The notes beneath the pieces are model-generated. The model searched no databases. It saw only the letters and a list, made by a program, of their open reading frames with translations, and was not told the DNA's origin. The translations under genes were made by a program, and so were the position numbers. Shown piece after piece: positions 7,239-14,621 of a stretch of DNA of 21,660 nucleotides (positions within the stretch are counted from its first letter, which is position 1; each line of letters begins with the position of its first letter). Source of the DNA: JANQUM01 sp047630355 (GTDB taxonomy: Bacteria > Bacteroidota > Bacteroidia > Cytophagales > Spirosomataceae); assembly GCA_047630355.1 (NCBI GenBank), contig JBLHXN010000059.1, positions 1 to 21,660 of the forward strand. The letters run 5' to 3'.

Positions 7239-8924
7239 ATGTCTAACCAGCTCAATAAATTCAGTAAAACGCTTACACAAGACGTAAGTAATCCCGCCGC
7301 TCAAGCCATGCTTTACGCTATCGGCATGACGGAAGACGATCTCAAAAAACCACAAATCGGTATTGCTAGTACAGGCTACGAAGGAAACCCCTGCAATATG
7401 CATTTAAACGGGCTTTCCGTTCACGTAAAAAAAGGAGTTCAGGAGAATGATTTAATCGGATTAATTTTCAACACAATTGGCGTTTCTGACGGCATGACTA
7501 ACGGAAATGATGGCATGAGTTTCTCACTTCCGAGCCGTGATATTATCGCCGATTCCATAGAAAACGTAGTTTCTGCTCAGTGGTACGATGGCATAATTGC
7601 CGTAGTAGGTTGCGATAAGAATATGCCCGGTGCTGTTATGGCAATGGCTCGCACAAATCGCCCCAGTATTATGGTGTACGGCGGTACAGTCAAAACGGGA
7701 AAATGGAAAGGCAAAAAACTTGACATTGTTTCAGCCTTTGAAGCTTACGGACAAAAAGTTGCCGGAACAATTTCCGAAGAAGATTATAAAGGAATAATCC
7801 AAAACTCGATTCCCGGACAAGGAGCTTGCGGCGGAATGTACACTGCTAACACGATGGCGTCTTCTATCGAAGCAATGGGATTGAGTATTCCGAACAGTTC
7901 ATCATATCCCGCAACGCACGAAGGGAAAAAAGCCGAATGCGTTGCGATTGGTGCGACAATGAAAATTTTACTCGAAAAACAGATTCTTCCCCGCGATATT
8001 ATTACCAAAAAATCACTTGAAAATGCCTTGACAATGGTGATGGCTTTGGGTGGTTCTACTAATGCAGTCTTGCATTATCTTGCTATTGCTCACTCGGCGG
8101 GTATTGAATTAACACTAGAAGATATTCAGAAGGTTTCTGACCGCACGCCTTTCATTGCTGATTTGAAACCATCGGGCAAATACTTCATGGAAGATATTCT
8201 GGAGTTGGGCGGCGTTCCAGCGGTGATAAAATACCTACTTTCGGTTGGCATGATTCATGGAGATTGTATAACCTGTACAGGAAAAACCATTGCCGAAAAC
8301 TTAGAAGACGTTCCTGACTTAGATTTTGACAAACAAAAAATAATTCTACCGATAGAATCTCCGATTAAAAAGACCGGACACATTCAAATCCTTTACGGAA
8401 ACCTTTCAGAAACTGGAAGCGTAGCAAAAATTACTGGAAAAGAAGGACTGAAATTTGAAGGTCCCGCAAAAGTTTGCGACAAAGAAGAAGAAATGCTTGA
8501 AGCTTTCGCCAACGGCGAAATCAAAGCCGGACAAGTAGTGGTAATTCGTTACGAAGGTCCCAAAGGTGGACCCGGAATGCCCGAAATGCTGAAGCCAACC
8601 GCCGCCGTAATGGGTGCCGGACTTGGCGATAAAGTAGCTATGATTACCGACGGACGATTCTCCGGCGGAACGCATGGCTTCGTGGTTGGACACATAACTC
8701 CTGAAGCCTACGAAGGTGGCACAATCGGGTTAGTAGAAGACGGAGATTTAATAACAATAGATGCTGAAAGCAGGGAATTAACCGTCCATGTTTCGGAAGA
8801 AATACTAGCTGAACGCAGAAAAAATTGGAATCCACCAACGCCGCCATTCACCGAGCACGGAGTTTTACGCAAATACGTAAAGTGCGTTTCAGGAGCCGAA
8901 AAAGGCTGCGTAACGGATTTGTAG
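7239..8924 (+). CDS. ilvD: Dihydroxy-acid dehydratase IlvD
   Basis: IlvD dehydrates 2,3-dihydroxy-isovalerate and 2,3-dihydroxy-3-methylvalerate to the 2-oxoacids, the third common step of valine/isoleucine synthesis. It uses an Fe-S cluster and Mg2+. The 561-aa protein has usual length and the three expected cluster cysteines: Cys52 (NPCNMH), Cys125 (GCDKNMPG) and Cys197 (GACGGMYTAN). Lys127 in CDKN is the Mg-site lysine that is carbamylated in studied homologues. GGSTNAVLH, and GRFSGGTHGF with the catalytic serine, are also present. It is the first gene of the ilv cluster here, with its own promoter and palindrome upstream. A REP-like element separates it from ilvB. Cluster type (2Fe-2S or 4Fe-4S) is not decided by eye. 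Confidence 0.98.
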   Translation: MSNQLNKFSKTLTQDVSNPAAQAMLYAIGMTEDDLKKPQIGIASTGYEGNPCNMHLNGLSVHVKKGVQENDLIGLIFNTIGVSDGMTNGNDGMSFSLPSRDIIADSIENVVSAQWYDGIIAVVGCDKNMPGAVMAMARTNRPSIMVYGGTVKTGKWKGKKLDIVSAFEAYGQKVAGTISEEDYKGIIQNSIPGQGACGGMYTANTMASSIEAMGLSIPNSSSYPATHEGKKAECVAIGATMKILLEKQILPRDIITKKSLENALTMVMALGGSTNAVLHYLAIAHSAGIELTLEDIQKVSDRTPFIADLKPSGKYFMEDILELGGVPAVIKYLLSVGMIHGDCITCTGKTIAENLEDVPDLDFDKQKIILPIESPIKKTGHIQILYGNLSETGSVAKITGKEGLKFEGPAKVCDKEEEMLEAFANGEIKAGQVVVIRYEGPKGGPGMPEMLKPTAAVMGAGLGDKVAMITDGRFSGGTHGFVVGHITPEAYEGGTIGLVEDGDLITIDAESRELTVHVSEEILAERRKNWNPPTPPFTEHGVLRKYVKCVSGAEKGCVTDL

Positions 8925-8948
8925 GATTCCTGAGATAGAAATAAACAC

Positions 8949-9018
8949 ATTTTGTTCTAACAAAATGAGAAAACTCCTCCCCTATGAGGGGAGGCCGAAA
9001 AGGGGTTTTGAGAACAAA
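8949..9018. repeat. REP-like multi-hairpin element between ilvD and ilvB
   Basis: The ilvD-ilvB gap holds nested inverted repeats. ATTTTGTT/AACAAAAT lies at 8949-8956 with 8959-8966. The GC-rich stem CCTCCCCT/AGGGGAGG is at 8976-8983 with 8987-8994 (loop ATG). An outer pair AAAACTCC/GGGGTTTT (8970-8977 with 9002-9009) has one G-T wobble, and TTTGTTCT/AGAACAAA is at 8951-8958 with 9011-9018. The form AAAACTCC-hairpin-GGGGTTTT resembles short palindromic repeats scattered in Bacteroidota genomes as I remember them. The ATG at 8965, which gives the longest ilvB frame, lies inside this element. Confidence 0.65.
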
Positions 9019-9042
9019 TTAAGAAATTTACAGAAGAATAAA

Positions 9043-10806
9043 ATGGGCAATTACACCGAATTAGAAATAGCAAAAGAAGCGATTGAAGAGAGAGAAATTA
9101 CCGGTACACCCGCACCAGATTTTATTAGCGGAAGCAAAGCCCTGATGGAATGTCTAATCGCCGAAGGAGTTGATACCATTTACGGTTATCCCGGCGGAGC
9201 AATCATGCCGGTTTATGATGCCTTGTATGATTACATGGATCGAATCAACCACGTGCTGGTTCGTCATGAGCAAGGAGCTTCTCACGCCGCCGAGGGCTAC
9301 GCCCGCACGAGTGGCAAAGTGGGCGTTTGCATGGCAACTTCGGGTCCGGGTGCAACGAATTTAGTAACTGGCATCGCCGATGCTATTATTGATTGTACAC
9401 CCATGGTCGCAATTACCGGACAAGTAGCTTCTAACCTTTTAGGAACCGATGCTTTTCAGGAAACGGACGTAATTGGTGTAACTGCTCCGGTTTGTAAATG
9501 GAATTATCAAGTAGTTGACGCCAACGAAATTCCCGAAATAATGGCGAAGGCATTCTTTATTGCCCGTGCCGGAAAACCAGGACCTGTACTAATTGACATC
9601 ACGAAAGATGCTCAGGTGTCTTTAATGACTAAGAAATTTGAGTATAAAAAAGTCCATCGTTTAGCGGGTTACCATCCCCGAAGAACACCAAAGCAAGAAC
9701 AAATAATCGCCGCTGCCGAACTGATTAATTCCGCAAAAAGGCCCTATATATTAGTAGGACACGGAGTATTGATTTCGGAGGCAATGGAACAATTCAGAGC
9801 TTTTGTTGAAAAAACGGATATTCCCGTTGCGAGTACACTATTGGGTATTTCAGCATTGCCGAACGACCACCCAAATTATATGGGATGGCTCGGAATGCAC
9901 GGCATGTACGCACCCAACGTAATGACCGATAAGTGTGATGTAATCATTGCCATTGGAATGCGTTTCGATGACCGTGTTACGGGCGATGCCACCAAATTTG
10001 TGCAGCAGGCAAAAATTGTTCACCTCGAAATTGACCCCGCCGAAATTGACAAAATAAAGAAAGCTCACGCTCCCGTGGTGGGCGACGCTAAAGAATCGCT
10101 GGAGTTATTAATGCCTTTGGTAAATAAGAAAGATTTATCGGCGTGGAAACAGCAATTTCGTAATCTTGAACCCGAAGAACACGCAACGGTAAGTGCCCGA
10201 GATTTGAAGCCCGAAGGCGGGATAAAAATGGCGGAAGTTATCAAAATGGCCTCGGATAAAACTGAAGGAAACTCTTGCATTGTTGCGGACGTAGGTCAAC
10301 ACCAAATGACCGCAGCACGTTATTACGAATACAAAAAACCGCACTCCTACGTCACTTCAGGGGGTTTAGGCACGATGGGATTTGCCTTGCCAGCAGCGTT
10401 GGGAGCTAAAATGGGAGACCCGAGCCGGGATGTGATTGCTGTTATCGGTGACGGTTGTTTTCAAATGACTTTACAAGAACTCGGTACGATTGTTCAAAAC
10501 AAGATTCCGGTAAAGATCATCATTCTCAACAACAGCTTTCTGGGAATGGTACGGCAATGGCAACAACTATTTTTTGAGCGTCGGTACTCCTTCGTGGATT
10601 TACAAAACCCTAATTTTGTGATGATTGCAAAAGGTTTTGGCATGGACGGCCACACGTGCGAAGAACGCGAAAACCTCAGCGATTCGCTCGATAAAATGCT
10701 CGCTCACGATGGTCCATACTTACTGGAGGTCATCGTAGAAAAAGAAGAAAACGTTTTCCCTATGGTTCCGAGCGGCGGCAGCGTTTCGCAGATACGGCTT
10801 TCGTAA
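9043..10806 (+). CDS. ilvB: Acetolactate synthase large subunit
   Basis: The catalytic subunit of acetohydroxyacid synthase condenses two pyruvates, or pyruvate with 2-oxobutyrate, using ThDP, Mg2+ and FAD. I place the start at the ATG at 9043 (587 aa). The upstream in-frame ATG at 8965 would add 26 residues encoded by a REP-like palindrome and unlike any family N-terminus. From 9043 the order is: the Pyr domain with YGYPGGAIMPVYDAL and catalytic Glu in HVLVRHEQGASHAAEGYAR (Glu76), the FAD-binding middle domain, and the PP domain with GDGCFQMTLQEL ending in NN, the ThDP/Mg motif. The stop TAA is followed at once by the ATG of ilvN (TAAATG), indicating translational coupling with its regulatory subunit. 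Confidence 0.97.
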   Translation: MGNYTELEIAKEAIEEREITGTPAPDFISGSKALMECLIAEGVDTIYGYPGGAIMPVYDALYDYMDRINHVLVRHEQGASHAAEGYARTSGKVGVCMATSGPGATNLVTGIADAIIDCTPMVAITGQVASNLLGTDAFQETDVIGVTAPVCKWNYQVVDANEIPEIMAKAFFIARAGKPGPVLIDITKDAQVSLMTKKFEYKKVHRLAGYHPRRTPKQEQIIAAAELINSAKRPYILVGHGVLISEAMEQFRAFVEKTDIPVASTLLGISALPNDHPNYMGWLGMHGMYAPNVMTDKCDVIIAIGMRFDDRVTGDATKFVQQAKIVHLEIDPAEIDKIKKAHAPVVGDAKESLELLMPLVNKKDLSAWKQQFRNLEPEEHATVSARDLKPEGGIKMAEVIKMASDKTEGNSCIVADVGQHQMTAARYYEYKKPHSYVTSGGLGTMGFALPAALGAKMGDPSRDVIAVIGDGCFQMTLQELGTIVQNKIPVKIIILNNSFLGMVRQWQQLFFERRYSFVDLQNPNFVMIAKGFGMDGHTCEERENLSDSLDKMLAHDGPYLLEVIVEKEENVFPMVPSGGSVSQIRLS

Positions 10807-11379
10807 ATGATATCAGAAACCCCACACGACATCCGAAAAAACATGACCTACACCATCTGTGTATTTACCGAAAACAGCATCGGGCTGTTGAATAAAATAA
10901 CAATCATATTTACGCGTCGGCGAATAAATATTGACAGTCTTACCGTTTCCGAAACTGAGCGGGAAGGCATTTCTCGTTTTACGATTGCCATCGAACACGA
11001 AAAGCGGGAGGAAGTAGAAAAACTTGTGCGGCAAATTCGTAAAATAGTGGAGGTTTTGGCGGTATTTGGTTACATCAATGATGACATTGTTTACAACGAA
11101 ATTGCGTTGTTCAAAATCGGCACGCCGCTTGGCTCTGAACCGTTAGATATCGACACCATTAACAAAACCTACAAGGCTTGGGTGGTGTATTGGCAACTGG
11201 ATTACGTGGCGATTCAGAAAACTGGGACAGAAGAAGAAATCAAGGAATTTTTCGAGTATATAAAGCCTTACGGAATTATAGAATTTGTTCGATCGGGACG
11301 AATAGCCGTCAGCAAAACTCCAAAGGGGTTAGTAGAATACTTACCCAACGACATGGAATGGGAAATGATGACGTTTTGA
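10807..11379 (+). CDS. ilvN: Acetolactate synthase small (regulatory) subunit
   Basis: This 190-aa subunit activates the large subunit and carries valine feedback control. An ACT domain spans about residues 14-88 (YTICVFTENSIGLLNKITIIF, then RRINIDSLTVSETE). A C-terminal small-subunit domain follows to about residue 178. The ATG abuts the ilvB stop with no gap. A second ATG (residue 13) sits right before the ACT domain and could be an alternative start, but the abutting start is preferred because of coupling. The name ilvN or ilvH is equally usual for this subunit. After it comes the HicA/HicB pair rather than ilvC, which most relatives would place directly next. Confidence 0.95.
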   Translation: MISETPHDIRKNMTYTICVFTENSIGLLNKITIIFTRRRINIDSLTVSETEREGISRFTIAIEHEKREEVEKLVRQIRKIVEVLAVFGYINDDIVYNEIALFKIGTPLGSEPLDIDTINKTYKAWVVYWQLDYVAIQKTGTEEEIKEFFEYIKPYGIIEFVRSGRIAVSKTPKGLVEYLPNDMEWEMMTF

Positions 11380-11419
11380 AGATTACTAAGATAAAATTCA
11401 GGACTGAAGTGATAATCAC

Positions 11420-11674
11420 ATAATTGGCAAGATTGAAAAACTACTTCTAAAAGTTATAAGTGGAAGTTCTGATACTAACATCAGTTTTCAGGAATTAGTA
11501 TCGCTTTTAACTAACTTAGGTTTTGAGCAAAGAATAAAACGAAGCTATCATATATTTTATAAATCTGATGTTGTCAAAGTCATAAACATTCAGCCTAATG
11601 AGAAAAAGGCAAAACCCTATCAGGTAAAGCAAGTAAGAAACCTTTTGATAGAATATAAAATGATTGAGCTATGA
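11420..11674 (+). pseudogene. hicA: Degenerate HicA-type toxin
   Basis: An open frame of about 84 codons, whose stop overlaps the hicB start as ATGA, matches HicA mRNA interferase toxins of the longer Bacteroidota kind: GKIEKLLLKVISGSSDTN, then FQELVSLLTNLGFEQRIK, then KAKPYQVKQVRNLLIEYK. Two faults are visible. No ATG, GTG or TTG occurs at its beginning; the frame opens after a TGA at 11405-11407 and enters the family sequence through ATA ATT GGC, so only a rare ATT start (11423) could serve. The usual GSHHIF active-site block reads RSYHIF: the catalytic His is Tyr (CAT to TAT) and the Gly before it is Arg. This is most likely a dead toxin kept beside its antitoxin. It is too diverged at the start to appear as a normal gene call. 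Confidence 0.72.
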
Positions 11675-11883
11675 AATCAAAATACAAAATCATGATTTAC
11701 TGGAGCGACGAAGACAACTCTTTTATAGCCGAAGCCCCTGAGTTAGCAGGCTGTATGGCTGACGGGGAAACCTATTTGGAAGCGGTTGAGAATATCCAAA
11801 CTGTTACTCAAGAATGGGTTGAAATAGCAAAAGAATTAGGTAGAGAGATTCCAAAACCTAAGGGCAAGTTGATGTACGCCTAA
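11671..11883 (+). CDS. hicB: HicB-type antitoxin
   Basis: A 70-aa HicB-like (UPF0150/DUF1902-type) protein with the characteristic partial RNase-H-like fold pattern: KIMIYWSDEDNSFIAEAPELAGCMADGETYLEAVENIQ. It lacks the C-terminal DNA-binding domain found in longer HicB proteins, as is usual for this short form. Its ATG overlaps the hicA stop by four bases (ATGA). In intact pairs HicB binds and masks HicA. Here the toxin looks inactive, so the antitoxin may be a passive leftover or have another partner. It ends 53 nt before ilvC and its insertion splits ilvN from ilvC. Confidence 0.88.
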   Translation: MKSKYKIMIYWSDEDNSFIAEAPELAGCMADGETYLEAVENIQTVTQEWVEIAKELGREIPKPKGKLMYA

Positions 11884-11936
11884 AACAAATTAAAAACATA
11901 AAATCTTTTAATCAATAATTTACTCAAACACAGAAA

Positions 11937-12980
11937 ATGGCACAATTAAACTTTGGCGGTGTAGAAGAAACCGTAGTAACCCGCGAAGAATTTCCTTTAG
12001 AGAAAGCAAGAGAAGTACTTTCTACAGAAACTATCGCCGTGATTGGTTACGGTGTACAAGGACCGGGTCAGGCAATGAATATGCGTGATAACGGATTGAA
12101 CGTAATCGTGGGTCAACGTAAAGGAAAGACTTTCGACAAAGCTATCGGTGATGGCTGGGTTCCGGGCGAAACGCTTTTTGAAATCGAAGAAGCTCTTGAA
12201 AAAGGAACAATCATTTGCTACCTACTTTCGGATGCCGCTCAAATTGAACTTTGGCCAACCGTTAAAAAGCACCTGACCGAAGGAAAATCATTGTATTTCT
12301 CGCACGGTTTCGGAATTACTTATAAAGAAAAAACGGGCATTATTCCTCCAACAAACGTGGACGTATTCTTGACCGCTCCGAAAGGTTCAGGAACGTCGCT
12401 TCGTCGTTTATTTGTGGAAGGAAAGGGCTTGAACTCCTCGTTCGCCGTCTATCAGGATGCTACGGGAAAAGCCCGTGAGAAGTGCATCGCTATGGGAATT
12501 GGCGTTGGTTCGGGTTATTTATTCGAAACTGATTTCTATAAGGAAGTAACCTCTGATTTAACTGGAGAGCGTGGCACACTGATGGGTTGTATTCAAGGTA
12601 TTTTCGCTGCTCAATACGAAGTACTTCGTGCAAACGGACATTCACCATCAGAAGCGTTTAACGAAACTGTTGAAGAACTAACGCAGTCACTTATGCCACT
12701 CGTAGCCGAAAACGGCATGGATTGGATGTACGCCAACTGCTCAACTACCGCCCAACGTGGTGCCCTTGACTGGTGGAAGCCTTTCCGCGATGCAACGAAG
12801 CCGGTTTTTGAAGAACTATACGAATCGGTGAAATCACAAAAAGAAGCTGAAGTCTCTATTACGCGTAATTCACAACCGGATTATCGTGAAAAACTTGAAG
12901 TAGAATTAGCTGAATTGCGTGACTCAGAGATGTGGCAAGCGGGTAAAACAGTACGTAGCTTACGTCCGGAGAACGCTTGA
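11937..12980 (+). CDS. ilvC: Ketol-acid reductoisomerase, fungal-like type
   Basis: IlvC isomerises and reduces acetolactate or acetohydroxybutyrate to dihydroxy acids with NAD(P)H and Mg2+. The 347-aa protein has the nucleotide-binding GYGVQGPGQ (38-46), CYLLSDAAQ, the catalytic-region SHGFGI, and the knotted C-terminal domain with GERGTLMG and NETVEE. Sequence blocks such as AIGDGWVPG, GHSPSEAFNETVEELTQSL and NSQPDYREKL closely resemble yeast Ilv5 as I recall it, rather than the short class I enzymes of many bacteria. The cofactor-specificity loop GQRKGKTFDKA (59-69) seems one residue shorter than in yeast and contains Asp67, which may affect NADPH/NADH choice. It is the last ilv gene, ending before two strong terminators. 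Confidence 0.97.
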   Translation: MAQLNFGGVEETVVTREEFPLEKAREVLSTETIAVIGYGVQGPGQAMNMRDNGLNVIVGQRKGKTFDKAIGDGWVPGETLFEIEEALEKGTIICYLLSDAAQIELWPTVKKHLTEGKSLYFSHGFGITYKEKTGIIPPTNVDVFLTAPKGSGTSLRRLFVEGKGLNSSFAVYQDATGKAREKCIAMGIGVGSGYLFETDFYKEVTSDLTGERGTLMGCIQGIFAAQYEVLRANGHSPSEAFNETVEELTQSLMPLVAENGMDWMYANCSTTAQRGALDWWKPFRDATKPVFEELYESVKSQKEAEVSITRNSQPDYREKLEVELAELRDSEMWQAGKTVRSLRPENA

Positions 12981-12990
12981 GAATTTACTA

Positions 12991-13030
12991 AACCTATGAT
13001 GGCTCGTTTTCGAGACATCATAGGTTTTCT
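12991..13030 (+). terminator. Rho-independent terminator after ilvC
   Basis: AACCTATGATG (12991-13001) pairs with CATCATAGGTT (13016-13026). A G/A mismatch follows, then the inner stem CTCG/CGAG around a TTTT loop, and the hairpin ends in TTTTCT. It lies 10 nt after the ilvC stop. Confidence 0.85.
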
Positions 13031-13067
13031 ATAATCGAAAAAAATCTAAACCCTCACAGGTTTTAAC

Positions 13068-13116
13068 AAAAGCAAAAGCACCAAACGTTACCGTTTGGTG
13101 CTTTTGCTTTTTCTTT
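13068..13116. terminator. Second, 20-bp perfect-stem terminator
   Basis: The arms 13068-13087 and 13092-13111 are perfectly complementary over 20 bp around a TTAC loop. T-rich sequence follows on the plus side and A-rich sequence precedes, so it may work in both directions. It follows the first ilvC terminator by about 40 nt. Confidence 0.9.
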
Positions 13117-13263
13117 GGTCAAATCACACAAACTGCCATTTATTGTTTGGGACTTCTACGGAGAAGCCACGTAAGAAAACACAAGCCAACCTACTTTAAA
13201 TCAAAATATTACATCAAACAAAGGACTCAGATTTGATTACTCAATTAATTAAATTCCAATTCT

Positions 13264-13294
13264 ATTCGCAGCGAATTTAAAATTGTTACTTTTG
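13264..13294 (+). promoter_or_regulatory. Candidate promoter region of the marC-family gene
   Basis: TACTTTTG (13287-13294) is an exact TAnnTTTG -7 box, 31 nt before the start codon. The -33 TTG is not evident. At that place instead lies the palindrome ATTCGCAGCGAAT (13264-13276), which could be an operator or stand in for activator binding. Confidence 0.45.
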
Positions 13295-13325
13295 CACGAT
13301 TTTCAAAAAAGGCACCGTACGAATT

Positions 13326-13904
13326 ATGAACTTTAACTTCAAAGAGATACTCTCCGTATCGTTAATTTTGTTCTCTATAATTGACATACTTGGATCAATA
13401 CCACTTATTTTGAACATAAAAAAGAAAACTGGGCATATTAATGCCGAGCGGACCACTTTCATATCAGGCGGACTGATGATAGGCTACTTATTTTTAGGTA
13501 CGCAAATTCTGCAATTATTTGGCGTAGACATCAATTCGTTTGCCATAGCGGGAGCTATAATCCTTCTGCTTATGGGGTTTGAAATGATTTTGGGTGTAGA
13601 GATTTTTAAACATAGCCCGACCACCGGATCACGTTCTTCGTCTGTAGTTCCACTTGCTTTTCCGTTAATTGCCGGAGCAGGCACTATGACCTCCTTACTA
13701 TCTCTAAAAGCAGCGTATCATCAGGAAAATATTATAGTAGGAATTGTCATAAACTTAATTCTTATTTATTCAGTCTTAAAATCTATTTCCTGGCTTGAAA
13801 AAAAGTTAAGCCCCGCTTCTATCGAAGTTTTACAAAAAGTCTTTGGTTTAATTCTTCTTGCCATTGCCATCAAATTAATAAAAGCTAACCTTTTTGTTGC
13901 TTAA
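13326..13904 (+). CDS. MarC family integral membrane protein
   Basis: A 192-aa, roughly six-pass inner-membrane protein of the MarC (UPF0056) family, whose biochemical role is unsettled despite the name. Visible signs are the family N-terminus (LILFSIIDILGSIPLILNIKKKTG, with the conserved D/G/P positions), GAIILLLMGFEMILGVE, and the central VVPLAFPLIAGAGTMTSLLSL, the most conserved MarC block. The last segments end FGLILLAIAIKLIKANL. It stands alone after the ilv terminators with its own -7 box. The family is well recognised; no transport substrate should be assumed. Confidence 0.93.
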   Translation: MNFNFKEILSVSLILFSIIDILGSIPLILNIKKKTGHINAERTTFISGGLMIGYLFLGTQILQLFGVDINSFAIAGAIILLLMGFEMILGVEIFKHSPTTGSRSSSVVPLAFPLIAGAGTMTSLLSLKAAYHQENIIVGIVINLILIYSVLKSISWLEKKLSPASIEVLQKVFGLILLAIAIKLIKANLFVA

Positions 13905-13968
13905 CATAAAACTAAACATTTAGCCTCGAGTCAGGTTACGTAGTTACATTACGCTACTAATTTTCAAA

Positions 13969-14613
13969 ATGGTAATAAGTAACTTTGAACAGCGATTATT
14001 CACCAAGTTAAGTCGTTCATTTGAACCGCTTGGCTTCGAACTCCTCATTGAAAAAAAGCAACTCAGAAGACCGCTTACGAACGGGGATTTCGAGAGTATC
14101 ATTTTTTCGGTTTCCCCTTACGAAGAGAATGATTATTGGATCGAAACGAATTTTGGGGTTCGGAAAGAGCAGGTAGAAACATTGGTACAGCAGTTTCTGA
14201 CTAACCGACAAGATTTTCAGGACGACACAATGACCTGGAATACTAGTATTGGTAAATTTAAAGGGTTGAAATACTTTCGTCATAAAGTAAAGAATAACCT
14301 CACCTTCAGCAGCACAACCGATGAAATCACCGACTTTTTTGTAAAGTCTGGTTTACCATTCATGGAAAAGCACCGCACCTTTGCGGGTATCGACTCTTTA
14401 TTTAACCCTAACCCAGAAACAGATTCACGATTTATTTATAATCAGGTACATCGATGTTTTAAAGGATTGGCAACCGCCAAACTCTTAGATTCTACCGATT
14501 TACATTCGCTGATTGACACGTATCGTTTCAGTGTTATCAAACTTGGAAACGACGAAGAAATCGAACGGTTTGAGCAATTCGTTTCTTTCCTGCTTTATTA
14601 TAATCCGAATTAA
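13969..14613 (+). CDS. Conserved-looking protein of unknown function (214 aa)
   Basis: I do not recognise this family. The protein is soluble in appearance (no signal peptide or membrane segment) and has mixed alpha/beta character. An N-terminal helix reads FEQRLFTKLSRSFEPLGFELLIEKK, and beta-like stretches follow (SIIFSVSPY, YWIETNFGVR). The rest is charged, with Phe-rich helices. The N-terminal pattern resembles small DUF4304-like proteins only vaguely. The codon use and composition match the neighbours, and the long undisturbed frame supports a real gene. It lies 64 nt after the marC-family gene on the same strand and converges on the SDR gene with 8 nt between the stops. Confidence 0.7.
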   Translation: MVISNFEQRLFTKLSRSFEPLGFELLIEKKQLRRPLTNGDFESIIFSVSPYEENDYWIETNFGVRKEQVETLVQQFLTNRQDFQDDTMTWNTSIGKFKGLKYFRHKVKNNLTFSSTTDEITDFFVKSGLPFMEKHRTFAGIDSLFNPNPETDSRFIYNQVHRCFKGLATAKLLDSTDLHSLIDTYRFSVIKLGNDEEIERFEQFVSFLLYYNPN

Positions 14614-14621
14614 GAAATTAA

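Noticed and set aside
8965..9042. 26-residue N-terminal extension of IlvB
   Set aside because: Encoded by nested palindromic repeat DNA and unlike family N-termini; the start at 9043 is preferred.
11178..11423. 81-codon plus-strand frame across the ilvN end
   Set aside because: Overlaps ilvN in another frame and has no family features; a shadow, not the hicA start.
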